Shown: one piece after another, positions 15,141-23,002 of the stretch
Position numbering within the stretch: the stretch's first letter is position 1
How the letters are laid out: each line of letters begins with the position of its first letter
The notes under the pieces: generated by a model
Seen by the model: only the letters and a program-made list of their open reading frames with translations
What the model was told of the DNA's origin: nothing
The model's database searches: none
Position numbers and translations under genes: made by a program
Origin: Lutibacter maritimus
GTDB taxonomy: Bacteria > Bacteroidota > Bacteroidia > Flavobacteriales > Flavobacteriaceae
Length of the DNA stretch: 64,000 bases
Reading direction: 5' to 3'
Assembly (NCBI RefSeq): GCF_900116115.1
Contig: NZ_FOZP01000004.1
Coordinates: 7,501 to 71,500, forward strand

Positions 15141-17327
15141 TTATCGTGTAAATAACAATTCTCTGTATTTTGTTAGTGGCCAAATTTCATCATCAATCAT
15201 TAATTCTAACTTATCACAATGATATCTTATATCTTCAAAAAATGGTTTTACTTCATTACAATACATTTCAGCTTTTTTAACTGCATCTTTTAAGTTATTA
15301 GCTTTTTTTCTTGTATTAATCATCTGTTCAACTTTTGCGTGAATTGCTTCTATATGTCCAGAAATTCCTTTTATAAGTTGAATTTGTTGACTTGCATGTT
15401 CTTCAAAATCTTTACCGAAAATTTCTTTTAACCCTTTTACATTTTCAATTAACATATTTTGATATTTAACCGCAGTTGGCACAATATGATTTCCTGCAAT
15501 ATCACCTAAAACTCTTGATTCTATTTGAATGCGGAGTGTGTATTCTTCAATTTCAATTTCATACCTCGCTTCTGTTTCTATTTTACTCATTACATTCATT
15601 TGTTCAAATAACTCAATAGATTTTTTAGATATTCTTGCTTTTAAAGCTTCTGGTGTTGTTTTATTATTACTTAAACCTCTTCTTTTTGCTTCTTTTTCCC
15701 AAGCTTCTCCGTAACCATTTCCTTCAAACAAAATATTTCTTGAGGATTTAATATATTCTCTTAAAACATTAAATACAGCTTCATCTTTCTTTAAATCTTT
15801 TTTATCTATTAAAGTATCAACTTCAACTTTAAAATCTTTTAATTGTTTGGCTACAATGGTATTCAAAACTGTCATTGGATTAGCACAGTTAGCCATTGAA
15901 CCTACAGCTCTAAATTCAAATTTATTACCAGTAAATGCAAATGCTGATGTTCTATTTCTGTCTGTATTATCTAATAATACATCTGGAATTTTACCTACTA
16001 CATTTAACTTTAAATCTGTTTTTTCTTCTGGAGATAATTTTCCTTTTGTAACTCCTTCTAGTTCTTCTAAAACTTGAGTTAATTGAGCGCCAATAAATAC
16101 GGATATAATTGCTGGAGGAGCTTCATTGGCTCCTAACCTATGGTCATTACTCGCCGAAGCAATTGCTGCTCTTAATAAAGCTTCATGATTGTTAACAGCT
16201 TTAATAGTATTGATAAAAAAGGTTAAAAATTGAAGATTACTCATGGGTGTTTTACCTGGTGATAATAAATTAACACCAGAATCAGTTGAAAGCGACCAAT
16301 TATTATGTTTCCCAGAACCATTAACTCCCGAAAATGGTTTTTCATGAAATAACACTTTAAAATCATGACGAGAAGCAACTCTTCCCATAACATCCATTAG
16401 TAAAGAGTTATGATCTACCGCTAAGTTTGCCTCTTCATAAATTGGAGCTAATTCAAATTGATTTGGAGCGACTTCATTATGCCTTGTTTTTACTGGAATA
16501 CCTAATAACATACATTCCATTTCTAAATCGCGCATAAAATTTAATGCTCTTGAAGGAATAGAACCAAAATAATGATCATCTAATTGCTGCCCTTTTGCTG
16601 GTGAATGCCCTAATAAAGTTCGTCCTGTCATAGCAATATCTGGTCTGCTATTGGCCAACGCTTTGTCTATTAAAAAATATTCTTGCTCCCAACCAAGTGA
16701 TGATGTTACTTTTTTAACATTTTTATCAAAATATTTACATACATCTGTAGCTGCAGCATCAATAGCGTGCAATGCTCTCAATAATGGTGTTTTATAATCT
16801 AAAGCTTCTCCAGTATAAGACACAAAAATTGTTGGAATACACAAAGTTGTACCATAAATAAATGCTGGCGAAGTTGGATCCCAAGCTGTATAACCTCGTG
16901 CTTCAAACGTATTTCTAATACCTCCATTTGGAAAACTTGATGCATCTGGTTCTTGTTGCACTAATTGACTTCCTCCAAATTTTTCAATAGCCATACCATT
17001 TTCAATGGTTTCAAAAAACGCATCATGTTTTTCAGCTGTGGCTCCTGTTAAAGGTTGAAACCAATGCGTATAATGTGTAACTCCTTTTGATAAAGCCCAT
17101 TCTTTCATTGATGAAGAAACTTGATCTGCAATTTTTCTATCAATTTTTTTACCATGTTCAATAGCACTCATAACACCTTTATAAGCTTCTTTTGTTAAAT
17201 ATTGACGCATTGTATTTTCATTAAATACATTTTTACCAAATAACTCAGATCTTTTAAGCTGTTCTTTTATCTCTATCGGTTTTCTACTTTGAGCAAGTTC
17301 AATTGCTTTAAAACGTAATTTTGCCAT
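15141..17327 (-). CDS. glnN: Glutamine synthetase type III
   Basis: Makes glutamine from glutamate, ammonia and ATP; GSIII is the large dodecameric form common in Bacteroidota and cyanobacteria. From the ATG at 17327 (MAKLRFKAIELAQSRKP) the protein has 728 residues, the family's normal size. An in-frame upstream ATG at 17423 would add 32 hydrophobic residues out of character and is rejected. Motifs include GWEQEYFLID, RHNEVAPNQFELAPIYEEAN, HEKPFSGVNGSGKHNNWSLST and LGANEAPPAIISVF, all typical of GSIII. It is divergent from a GSII gene, sharing a 217-bp intergenic region. Confidence 0.95.
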   Translation of the reverse strand: MAKLRFKAIELAQSRKPIEIKEQLKRSELFGKNVFNENTMRQYLTKEAYKGVMSAIEHGKKIDRKIADQVSSSMKEWALSKGVTHYTHWFQPLTGATAEKHDAFFETIENGMAIEKFGGSQLVQQEPDASSFPNGGIRNTFEARGYTAWDPTSPAFIYGTTLCIPTIFVSYTGEALDYKTPLLRALHAIDAAATDVCKYFDKNVKKVTSSLGWEQEYFLIDKALANSRPDIAMTGRTLLGHSPAKGQQLDDHYFGSIPSRALNFMRDLEMECMLLGIPVKTRHNEVAPNQFELAPIYEEANLAVDHNSLLMDVMGRVASRHDFKVLFHEKPFSGVNGSGKHNNWSLSTDSGVNLLSPGKTPMSNLQFLTFFINTIKAVNNHEALLRAAIASASNDHRLGANEAPPAIISVFIGAQLTQVLEELEGVTKGKLSPEEKTDLKLNVVGKIPDVLLDNTDRNRTSAFAFTGNKFEFRAVGSMANCANPMTVLNTIVAKQLKDFKVEVDTLIDKKDLKKDEAVFNVLREYIKSSRNILFEGNGYGEAWEKEAKRRGLSNNKTTPEALKARISKKSIELFEQMNVMSKIETEARYEIEIEEYTLRIQIESRVLGDIAGNHIVPTAVKYQNMLIENVKGLKEIFGKDFEEHASQQIQLIKGISGHIEAIHAKVEQMINTRKKANNLKDAVKKAEMYCNEVKPFFEDIRYHCDKLELMIDDEIWPLTKYRELLFTR

Positions 17328-17481
17328 AATATTTAGTTTAGTAAATACGAAGATACAAGAAATTAAAAATATTTTTATCAAAAAAATAAGGATTTTTTTT
17401 AAGTATTTTCCAAATACCCCCATCTAAAATAAGGCATTTACAAAAATTTGCACACTTTTAGCATTTAACCCCCTTAAATTT

Positions 17482-17510
17482 TTGTTATCTTGTTTAAATA
17501 ATTATTTTTG
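17482..17510 (+). promoter_or_regulatory. Promoter of the GSII gene
   Basis: TATTTTTG at 17503-17510 fits TAnnTTTG, with TTG at 17482-17484 as the -33 element and an 18-nt spacer. It lies 35 nt before the ATG at 17545. The rest of the 217-bp divergent region has no clear nitrogen-control site. Confidence 0.5.
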
Positions 17511-17544
17511 CTCCATATTTGAATTTATATAATTAATTAACATT

Positions 17545-18564
17545 ATGGCGAAAATAAAATTAGAGTATATTTGGTTGGACGGGTATTTACCAACTCAAAA
17601 TATGAGAAGTAAAACTAAAGTAGAAGAACACGAAAACTTCAAAGGAACTTTAGAAGAAATTGGAAACTGGTCTTTTGATGGTTCTTCAACAAGACAAGCT
17701 GAAGGTGGTTCTTCTGATTGTGTTTTAAAACCTGTAGCTATTTACCCTGATCCAGATCGTATTAATGGTTATTTAGTAATGACAGAAGTTATGAATCCAG
17801 ATGGAACTCCACATGTTTCAAATGGTAGATCAACTATTGATGATGATAATGACGATTTCTGGTTTGGCTTTGAACAAGAATACTTTATTATGGATGTTAA
17901 AACTGAATTACCTTTAGGTTTTCCAAGAGGTGGTTATCCAAAACCTCAGGGAATGTATTATTGCTCAGTTGGTGGTTTAAATACTCATGGACGTGATTTA
18001 GTTGAAGAACATGCTGATGCTTGTATTAAAGCTGGTTTAAATTTTGAAGGTATTAATCAAGAAGTTGCTTGTGGACAATGGGAGTTTCAATTATTTGCAA
18101 AAGGAGCTAAAAAAGCTGGTGATGAAATTTGGATTGCAAGATACTTATTAGATAGATTAACTGAAAAACATGGGTACTATATTGAATATCACCCAAAACC
18201 ACTTGGTGATACTGACTGGAATGGTTCTGGTATGCACGCTAACTTCTCAAATACTACTTTAAGAACTTGTGGATCTGAAGAAACTTACAAAGCTATTTGC
18301 GAAGCGTTTAGACCTGTAGTTAAAGAACACATTGAAGTTTATGGAGCTCATAACGAACAACGTTTAACGGGTAAACACGAAACAGCTTCTATCCACGATT
18401 TTTCTTATGGAATTTCTGATAGAGGAGCTTCAATTAGAATTCCTATTTATACAGTATCTAAAGGATGGAAAGGTTATTTAGAAGATCGTAGACCTGCTTC
18501 AAATGCTGATCCATATAAAGTTGCAGCTAGAATTATTTCAACTGTAAAATCAGCTAAAGTATAA
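17545..18564 (+). CDS. glnII: Glutamine synthetase type II (eukaryote-like)
   Basis: ATP-dependent glutamine synthesis by the short, eukaryote-type enzyme of 339 residues. It begins MAKIKLEYIWLDGYLPTQNM. Diagnostic segments are NWSFDGSSTRQAEGGSSDC (beta-grasp domain), FWFGFEQEYFIMD (metal-binding Glu), INQEVACGQWEFQLF, NGSGMHANFSNTTLR (ammonia/ATP region) and YGISDRGASIRIP (Arg flap). It faces away from glnN and ends at a terminator. Carrying both GSII and GSIII side by side is a recurring flavobacterial arrangement. The division of labour between them is not visible from sequence. Confidence 0.95.
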   Translation: MAKIKLEYIWLDGYLPTQNMRSKTKVEEHENFKGTLEEIGNWSFDGSSTRQAEGGSSDCVLKPVAIYPDPDRINGYLVMTEVMNPDGTPHVSNGRSTIDDDNDDFWFGFEQEYFIMDVKTELPLGFPRGGYPKPQGMYYCSVGGLNTHGRDLVEEHADACIKAGLNFEGINQEVACGQWEFQLFAKGAKKAGDEIWIARYLLDRLTEKHGYYIEYHPKPLGDTDWNGSGMHANFSNTTLRTCGSEETYKAICEAFRPVVKEHIEVYGAHNEQRLTGKHETASIHDFSYGISDRGASIRIPIYTVSKGWKGYLEDRRPASNADPYKVAARIISTVKSAKV

Positions 18565-18592
18565 TTTTAGAACTTTTATAATACAAAAAAAG

Positions 18593-18609
18593 ACACTGCA
18601 ATGCAGTGT
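18593..18609 (+). terminator. Intrinsic terminator of the GSII gene
   Basis: ACACTGC (18593-18599) pairs with GCAGTGT (18603-18609) around AAT. An A run precedes it and eight T follow, so it may also serve the convergent antiporter gene. Confidence 0.75.
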
Positions 18610-18628
18610 TTTTTTTGTGAATTGCTTT

Positions 18629-19564
18629 TTATAAAAAAGTTTTAATCATAAAGGCAATATAAATTCCTATCAAAATTAAACCCTCTTTCCAAGTAAACTT
18701 CATTTTTACAGGAATAAAATTTAGCGGTAAAATAATTAATGAAATTACTAACATCCAAATTAAATCATTAGAAATTAATCCAAAATCGAACACTTTAATT
18801 GGTGTTATAATGGAAGTTAAACCAAGAACAGCCAAAATATTAAATACATTTGACCCAATTAAATTACCCATTGAAATTGCTTTTTCCTTTTTTAAAATAG
18901 CAATTAACGAGGCTGCTAATTCTGGAACACTAGTTCCAATAGATACCACAGTAACTCCAATAATTCTTTCACTTACATTAAAATTAGTTGCTAAACCCAC
19001 GGCTCCTTTTACTAAAAGTTCAGAACCACCCCACAAAGCCAAGCCTCCAAAAGCTAAAAAAAGAATATTTTTATATAAAGGTAGTTGAACATCATCTTCA
19101 GGTAATTCATCAACAATTGCTGGTTTTTGAAATTTTAATAAATATACCAGAAATGTAATTAGCATTGCAAACAAAATAACTCCTTCATAACGCTGTAGTT
19201 CTCCATCAAAAGCTATAAAAAAGTATAATAATAATGAAGAAATCATCATTACTGGCCAATCAATTTTATAAAAACCTTCTTTAACTATTATTGGTGAAAT
19301 TAAAATAATAATGGCTAATACCAATCCTAAATTTGCTATGTTAGAACCTATCACGTTCCCTAATGCAATATCTGCATGGCCATCTAAGGCAGCATTTAAA
19401 CTTACAATTAATTCAGGTGCAGATGTTGCAAAAGAAACAATTGTCATTCCAATTACAATTTTAGGAATGTTTAATAGTAATGAAAATCCAACAGCACTTT
19501 TTAACAAATAATTTCCACCAACAACCAATAAAACAAATCCAACCAATAATAATAGTATGTTCAT
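18629..19564 (-). CDS. Calcium/sodium antiporter, YrbG/CaCA family
   Basis: Inner-membrane cation exchanger of 311 residues with ten predicted helices in two homologous halves. The alpha-repeat motifs are visible: GMTIVSFATSAPELIVSLNAALDG with GNVIGSNIANLGLVLAI in the first half, and GVTVVSIGTSVPELAASLIAILKK with GNLIGSNVFNILAVLGL in the second. The acidic residue of each APEL/VPEL motif coordinates the cation. A short acidic loop (DELPEDDVQ) separates the halves. It is monocistronic and convergent with glnII. Confidence 0.93.
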   Translation of the reverse strand: MNILLLLVGFVLLVVGGNYLLKSAVGFSLLLNIPKIVIGMTIVSFATSAPELIVSLNAALDGHADIALGNVIGSNIANLGLVLAIIILISPIIVKEGFYKIDWPVMMISSLLLYFFIAFDGELQRYEGVILFAMLITFLVYLLKFQKPAIVDELPEDDVQLPLYKNILFLAFGGLALWGGSELLVKGAVGLATNFNVSERIIGVTVVSIGTSVPELAASLIAILKKEKAISMGNLIGSNVFNILAVLGLTSIITPIKVFDFGLISNDLIWMLVISLIILPLNFIPVKMKFTWKEGLILIGIYIAFMIKTFL

Positions 19565-19642
19565 ACAATATAAATTTTTGCAAATATAATAGAATATAAA
19601 TAGTCGATAAATTGTTTAAAAAGATATAAATTTATGTTAAAT

Positions 19643-19678
19643 AACTATATAAATAGTTGCGCAACTATTTATATAGTT
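19643..19678. promoter_or_regulatory. 36-bp perfect palindrome, likely BlaI-family operator
   Basis: Each half is AACTATATAAATAGTTGC read inward, giving an uninterrupted 36-bp palindrome that ends 27 nt before the blaI-like start. Within each half there is a second smaller symmetry (ACTAT...ATAGT), as expected for two adjacent dimer sites. BlaI/MecI repressors bind such sites to silence themselves and the linked peptidase gene. Confidence 0.8.
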
Positions 19679-19705
19679 TATATTTGATTTTTAAAATTTA
19701 TTATA

Positions 19706-20071
19706 ATGAACAAACTTACTACGAAAGAAGAAGAAATAATGCAAGTTTTATGGAAATTAAAAAAAGCATTTGTAAAAGAAGTAGTTGCCGAACTACCAAA
19801 ACCCAAGCCGCATTACAACACAGTTTCAACAGTTATAAGAAAAATGGAAGATAAGGGTTTTGTTAACCATGAATCATTTGGGAATACACACAGATATTTT
19901 CCAACAATTTCAATGGAAGAATATCGAAAAAAATATTTTTCAAGCGCTATTCATAATTATTTTGAGAATTCTTATAAAAACGTGGTTTCATTCTTTGCTA
20001 AAGAAGAAAAAATTAGTGCTGATGAACTACGAGAAATAATTAAAATTATTGAGAACAAACAAAATCAATAA
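19706..20071 (+). CDS. BlaI/MecI/CopY-family winged-helix repressor
   Basis: 121-residue cytoplasmic repressor. The N-terminal winged helix (LTTKEEEIMQVLWKLKKAFVKEVV, then HYNTVSTVIRKMEDKGFVNHE) matches BlaI, and the C-terminal helices dimerise. In classical systems the partner membrane peptidase triggers cleavage of the repressor within the dimer helices. The stop is 2 nt before the M56 peptidase start, so the two are translated together. A perfect palindromic operator lies upstream. No beta-lactamase gene is linked, so the response is probably envelope-related instead of resistance; this is inference. Confidence 0.92.
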   Translation: MNKLTTKEEEIMQVLWKLKKAFVKEVVAELPKPKPHYNTVSTVIRKMEDKGFVNHESFGNTHRYFPTISMEEYRKKYFSSAIHNYFENSYKNVVSFFAKEEKISADELREIIKIIENKQNQ

Positions 20072-20073
20072 CA

Positions 20074-21699
20074 ATGGAATACCTTTTAAAATCTAGCGGT
20101 TTAGTTATAATACTTGTGGTATTTTATAATTTATTTTTAAAAAATGAAACCTTCTTTACATCAATTAGAAGTTATTTTTTAATAGGTTCACTAATTATAA
20201 TTACAGTTCCATTAATTGAAATACCAATATACATTCAAGAAGTGGCTTCACAAAGTAATGCTTTAAACTTAGCAACTATTGATGTAAAAAATTCAAACAT
20301 CGAAAATTCAATAAATTGGACACAACTTATTACGCAAATATATGTTTTAGGCGTACTATTTTTTGGCAGTAAGTTTATTGCTCAGCTACTATCATTACTA
20401 GCACTCATTATAAAACATAAAACTATAAAACAAGGTAATTTATATTATATAGAAACCTCAAAAAACATTGCTCCTTTTTCATTTTTTAATATTATAATTT
20501 ACAACAAACAACAATTTACAATTGAAGAATTGGAACAAATTATGAATCATGAAAAAATTCATGTAAATCAATGGCATTCTTTCGATACAATATTATCACA
20601 TTTACTTGTAATCCTTTTATGGTTTAATCCGTTTGCTTGGTATTTTAAAAAATTAACATTACAAAATTTAGAGTTTTTAGCAGATTCTTGTGCGCTAAAT
20701 AAATCAAAAAACCAGCAATTGTACAAATTCACTTTATTAAAAGCTAGTACAAGAAATTTCAATATTTCAATAACCAACAATTTTTATAATTCATTAATTA
20801 AAAAAAGAATCATTATGTTACACACCAACAAATCAAAAAATAATAAGCAGTGGAAATATGCATTGTTAATTCCAGTATTAATAGCATTTATTTCAACTTT
20901 TAACACCAAAACAATTGCTCAAAATGTAAAGCATAGCAATATTAATAATAATTTAAAATTTGAAGTTATTATTGATAAAAATGCTAATGAAACGGAATTA
21001 AATGAAATGGAATCTTATTTTAATAATGAATTTAAAATAGACTTGTCATTTAAAGGAATTAAAAGAAACACGAATAATGAAATTTTAGCAATAAAAATTG
21101 ATGCTAAAGGCAAAAATACACAAGCAAAGTTTGAAAACTCAGGTACACTACCAATATTACCAATTAAAATTTCTTACGATTCTGAATTTGAAAATATAAC
21201 TATCGGAAATGTAGCATTAAAAAAAGGAAAAAAACATAGCTATACTTATAATATTGAAGGTGACAAAGTTGATGAAAACGGTGAAGTAATTTTTGTAACC
21301 AAAGATTCTACAAAAATAAAATGGGTATCAAAATCAGAAACAGATACTTTGCATTTAAAAGGGAAAAACTCTGTCCGCATATATAGTGATAATGCAAGTG
21401 AAGATGTTAAAATTATAACTATTGAAGATAATGATAAAAATGTGTTTATAATTAAATCTGATGGCAATAGCATTAATAAACAAAAAATTAACAAAAATTC
21501 AAATGTAATTTTAATAGATTCTGAAAAAGACGAACCTATTTATTTTGTTAATGGTAAAGAAATAAAATCTGAAGAATCGAAAAACATTGACCCAAATACC
21601 ATTGAAAGCATTAATGTTTTAAAAGGTGAAAATGCAATTGAAAAATATGGTGAAAAAGCAAAAAATGGCGTTATTGAAATACTAACTAAAAAAGAATAA
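20074..21699 (+). CDS. BlaR1/MecR1-like M56 family membrane metallopeptidase
   Basis: 541 residues. Four or more membrane helices occupy about residues 1-290. The zinc site is HEKIH (159-163) with the third ligand in LEFLADS (Glu 200), the M56 arrangement. The periplasmic C-terminal half lacks the penicillin-binding domain of BlaR1. Instead it holds a repetitive beta-rich region and ends TIESINVLKGENAIEKYGE then KNGVIEILTKKE, which imitates the plug-domain tail of TonB-dependent receptors. It is translationally linked to the BlaI-like repressor. The inducing signal is unknown. Confidence 0.87.
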   Translation: MEYLLKSSGLVIILVVFYNLFLKNETFFTSIRSYFLIGSLIIITVPLIEIPIYIQEVASQSNALNLATIDVKNSNIENSINWTQLITQIYVLGVLFFGSKFIAQLLSLLALIIKHKTIKQGNLYYIETSKNIAPFSFFNIIIYNKQQFTIEELEQIMNHEKIHVNQWHSFDTILSHLLVILLWFNPFAWYFKKLTLQNLEFLADSCALNKSKNQQLYKFTLLKASTRNFNISITNNFYNSLIKKRIIMLHTNKSKNNKQWKYALLIPVLIAFISTFNTKTIAQNVKHSNINNNLKFEVIIDKNANETELNEMESYFNNEFKIDLSFKGIKRNTNNEILAIKIDAKGKNTQAKFENSGTLPILPIKISYDSEFENITIGNVALKKGKKHSYTYNIEGDKVDENGEVIFVTKDSTKIKWVSKSETDTLHLKGKNSVRIYSDNASEDVKIITIEDNDKNVFIIKSDGNSINKQKINKNSNVILIDSEKDEPIYFVNGKEIKSEESKNIDPNTIESINVLKGENAIEKYGEKAKNGVIEILTKKE

Positions 21700-21723
21700 A
21701 ACAGACTAAAAAATAGTTTTTAC

Positions 21724-21758
21724 AAAACCTACTTTAAAATATTTTTTTAGTAGGTTTT
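21724..21758 (+). terminator. Intrinsic terminator of the blaI-M56 pair
   Basis: AAAACCTACT (21724-21733) pairs with AGTAGGTTTT (21749-21758), followed by more T. It is 24 nt after the M56 stop. The following 300 bp (to about 22058) is AT-rich without any recognisable gene. Confidence 0.8.
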
Positions 21759-22058
21759 TTTTATAAAAAAAATGAAACGCCTTATACCAGGAGTTTATAA
21801 TAATGAAAAAGCCTTTACTTTATATTTTTTGATATAAAACCTCCATTAAAATATTACATTTTAAAACTTTATATGAATTTTAAATTATAATTTATAACAT
21901 TAGTGTAGTATTTTATTTACATCAATAAACAGATATCCTTTTTTTATTTATAAAAGAAAGTCAAATTGATAAATTATGTTTTTAGTAGTTGGATACTATT
22001 TGAAAATAGAATTACCTTAATAAAACAAATAATTTATTAACCAAAAACTCACAGAATT

Positions 22059-22121
22059 ATGACCACTATTTTTATACTAGTAACCAAGCTAGTTTTAACT
22101 ATTATTCATTATTTATTTTAA
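22059..22121 (+). CDS. Possible 20-residue leader or hydrophobic peptide
   Basis: ATG-started frame encoding MTTIFILVTKLVLTIIHYLF, rich in Thr, Ile, Leu and Val. A hairpin followed by T residues lies 26 nt downstream. This layout is that of an attenuator leader for branched-chain or threonine synthesis, but no biosynthetic operon follows; the next genes are a 49-residue protein and a tRNA. It may be an orphaned leader, a membrane peptide or chance. Low confidence. Confidence 0.25.
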   Translation: MTTIFILVTKLVLTIIHYLF

Positions 22122-22147
22122 TAAAAGTAACTTTAAATTGCAAGAAA

Positions 22148-22170
22148 AAATCCTACTTGTTGTAGGATTT
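22148..22170 (+). terminator. Terminator-like hairpin after the short peptide
   Basis: AAATCCTAC (22148-22156) pairs with GTAGGATTT (22162-22170) around TTGTT, followed by CTTTTATTG. It precedes the 49-residue gene. Confidence 0.65.
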
Positions 22171-22193
22171 CTTTTATTGTTTAATTTTGTACT

Positions 22194-22343
22194 ATGAAAA
22201 ATCAACTATTTAAATTATTAGCTAAAATAAATAAGCATTTATTACCAAGCTTTTCAAAAAAAAGACTTGATATGTCAAAAGCTAAAAAATGGCAACTTGC
22301 AATAATTGGTTGGAGATATTTTGTTACAAAAAATAGTTTGTAA
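22194..22343 (+). CDS. Small conserved flavobacterial protein, 49 residues
   Basis: Reads MKNQLFKLLAKINKHLLPS, then a basic middle (SKKRLDMSKAKKWQLA) and an IIGWRYFVTKNSL end. Basic, probably cytoplasmic or membrane-surface. Proteins of this size and pattern recur in flavobacteria, sometimes labelled as SsrA-binding by transfer; nothing here supports an SmpB function. It lies between a terminator hairpin and tRNA-Arg. Confidence 0.65.
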   Translation: MKNQLFKLLAKINKHLLPSFSKKRLDMSKAKKWQLAIIGWRYFVTKNSL

Positions 22344-22378
22344 ATAATATATTTATATTATATTTGCACCCTCAAAAC

Positions 22379-22452
22379 GGCCTCGTGGCGCAACTGAATA
22401 GCGCATCTGATTACGGCTCAGAAGGTTACAGGTTTGAATCCTGTCGAGGTCA
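22379..22452 (+). tRNA. tRNA-Arg (anticodon ACG)
   Basis: A complete cloverleaf. The acceptor stem GGCCTCG pairs with CGAGGTC, with one G-U. The D stem is GCGC/GCGC. The anticodon stem TCTGA/TCAGA encloses TTACGGC, which places ACG at 22413-22415. The T stem is ACAGG/CCTGT. CCA is not encoded. ACG is normally edited to ICG and reads CGU, CGC and CGA. The D loop has G18-A19 instead of G18-G19 and the T loop has U56 instead of C56, so the usual 19-56 tertiary pair is kept as A-U. It is followed by a terminator and an integrase remnant. Confidence 0.96.
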
Positions 22453-22476
22453 CTAAAGCTACATACAAATAGCAAC

Positions 22477-22510
22477 AAAACCATCTAAATCCTATGATTT
22501 AGGTGGTTTT
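22477..22510 (+). terminator. Terminator of tRNA-Arg
   Basis: A 15-base arm ending in CCATCTAAATC (22477-22491) pairs with GATTTAGGTGGTTTT (22496-22510) with one G-U, around CTAT. Confidence 0.8.
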
Positions 22511-22563
22511 TAGATTTTTAGGACATCAAAGAATTTGATGTTATTTGATTTAATATGGTAGCT

Positions 22564-22586
22564 AAGTGTCAGCTTAACTGACACTT
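22564..22586. repeat. Inverted repeat beside the integrase remnant
   Basis: AAGTGTCAG and CTGACACTT are perfect nine-base arms around CTTAA. It lies between tRNA-Arg and the integrase remnant, where recombinase arm or attachment sites are usual. No second copy was noticed in the window. Confidence 0.5.
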
Positions 22587-22664
22587 TCAAAAAAATGTAA
22601 ATGTAAGTTTATAGTTGATTTGACTTTCGTTTTGAACAATGTTTAACATTTTAAAACGACAACT

Positions 22665-22874
22665 ATGAAAACACATTTTCGACAAACTTTTGCCTTCAAA
22701 GTTCAAGGGCAATTAATGATGAAGCTTTACTTTATGTAAGAATTACTGTAAATAAAGAAAAACTTAATATCAGTCTAAAGAAAAAAACACCCATTGCTTT
22801 ATGGGATGCGCAAAAGAAAAAAGCTAAAGGAAATTCAGCAATCGCAAGACAAATAAATGATTTTTCCAGACTAA
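22665..22874 (+). pseudogene. Tyrosine recombinase (integrase) N-terminal remnant
   Basis: A start (MKTHFRQTFAFKVQ) is followed by a frameshift near 22705. The next frame reads NDEALLYVRITVNKEKLNI, then SLKKKTPIALWDAQKKKAKGNS and AIARQIND. This is the N-terminal arm-type DNA-binding domain of Bacteroidota phage/transposon integrases. The core-binding and catalytic domains (R-H-R-Y) are absent: after about 22874 the frame stays open to 23017 but no longer looks like an integrase and runs into the S41 gene end. Its place just after a tRNA gene marks an old integration event. Confidence 0.75.
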
Positions 22875-23002
22875 AAAACAAAAACCCCTATAAAGGAGCT
22901 TTTGAGTTGTATTTATACTTTTTTAATGCTTTGCGTAACGATTACCATTGTTATGGGTACCTGTTCAATTTACCATCTAAAGGCAACAATTTTATTATTT
23001 AC

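Noticed and set aside
17328-17423. Upstream in-frame ATG adding 32 hydrophobic residues to GSIII
   Set aside because: The added part (ILIFLIKIFLISCIFVF) would give a cytoplasmic enzyme a membrane signal, and the family starts at MAKLRFKAIELAQSR (17327).
19706-21699. Beta-lactam resistance operon
   Set aside because: The BlaI/M56 pair lacks a linked beta-lactamase and the peptidase lacks the penicillin-sensing domain.
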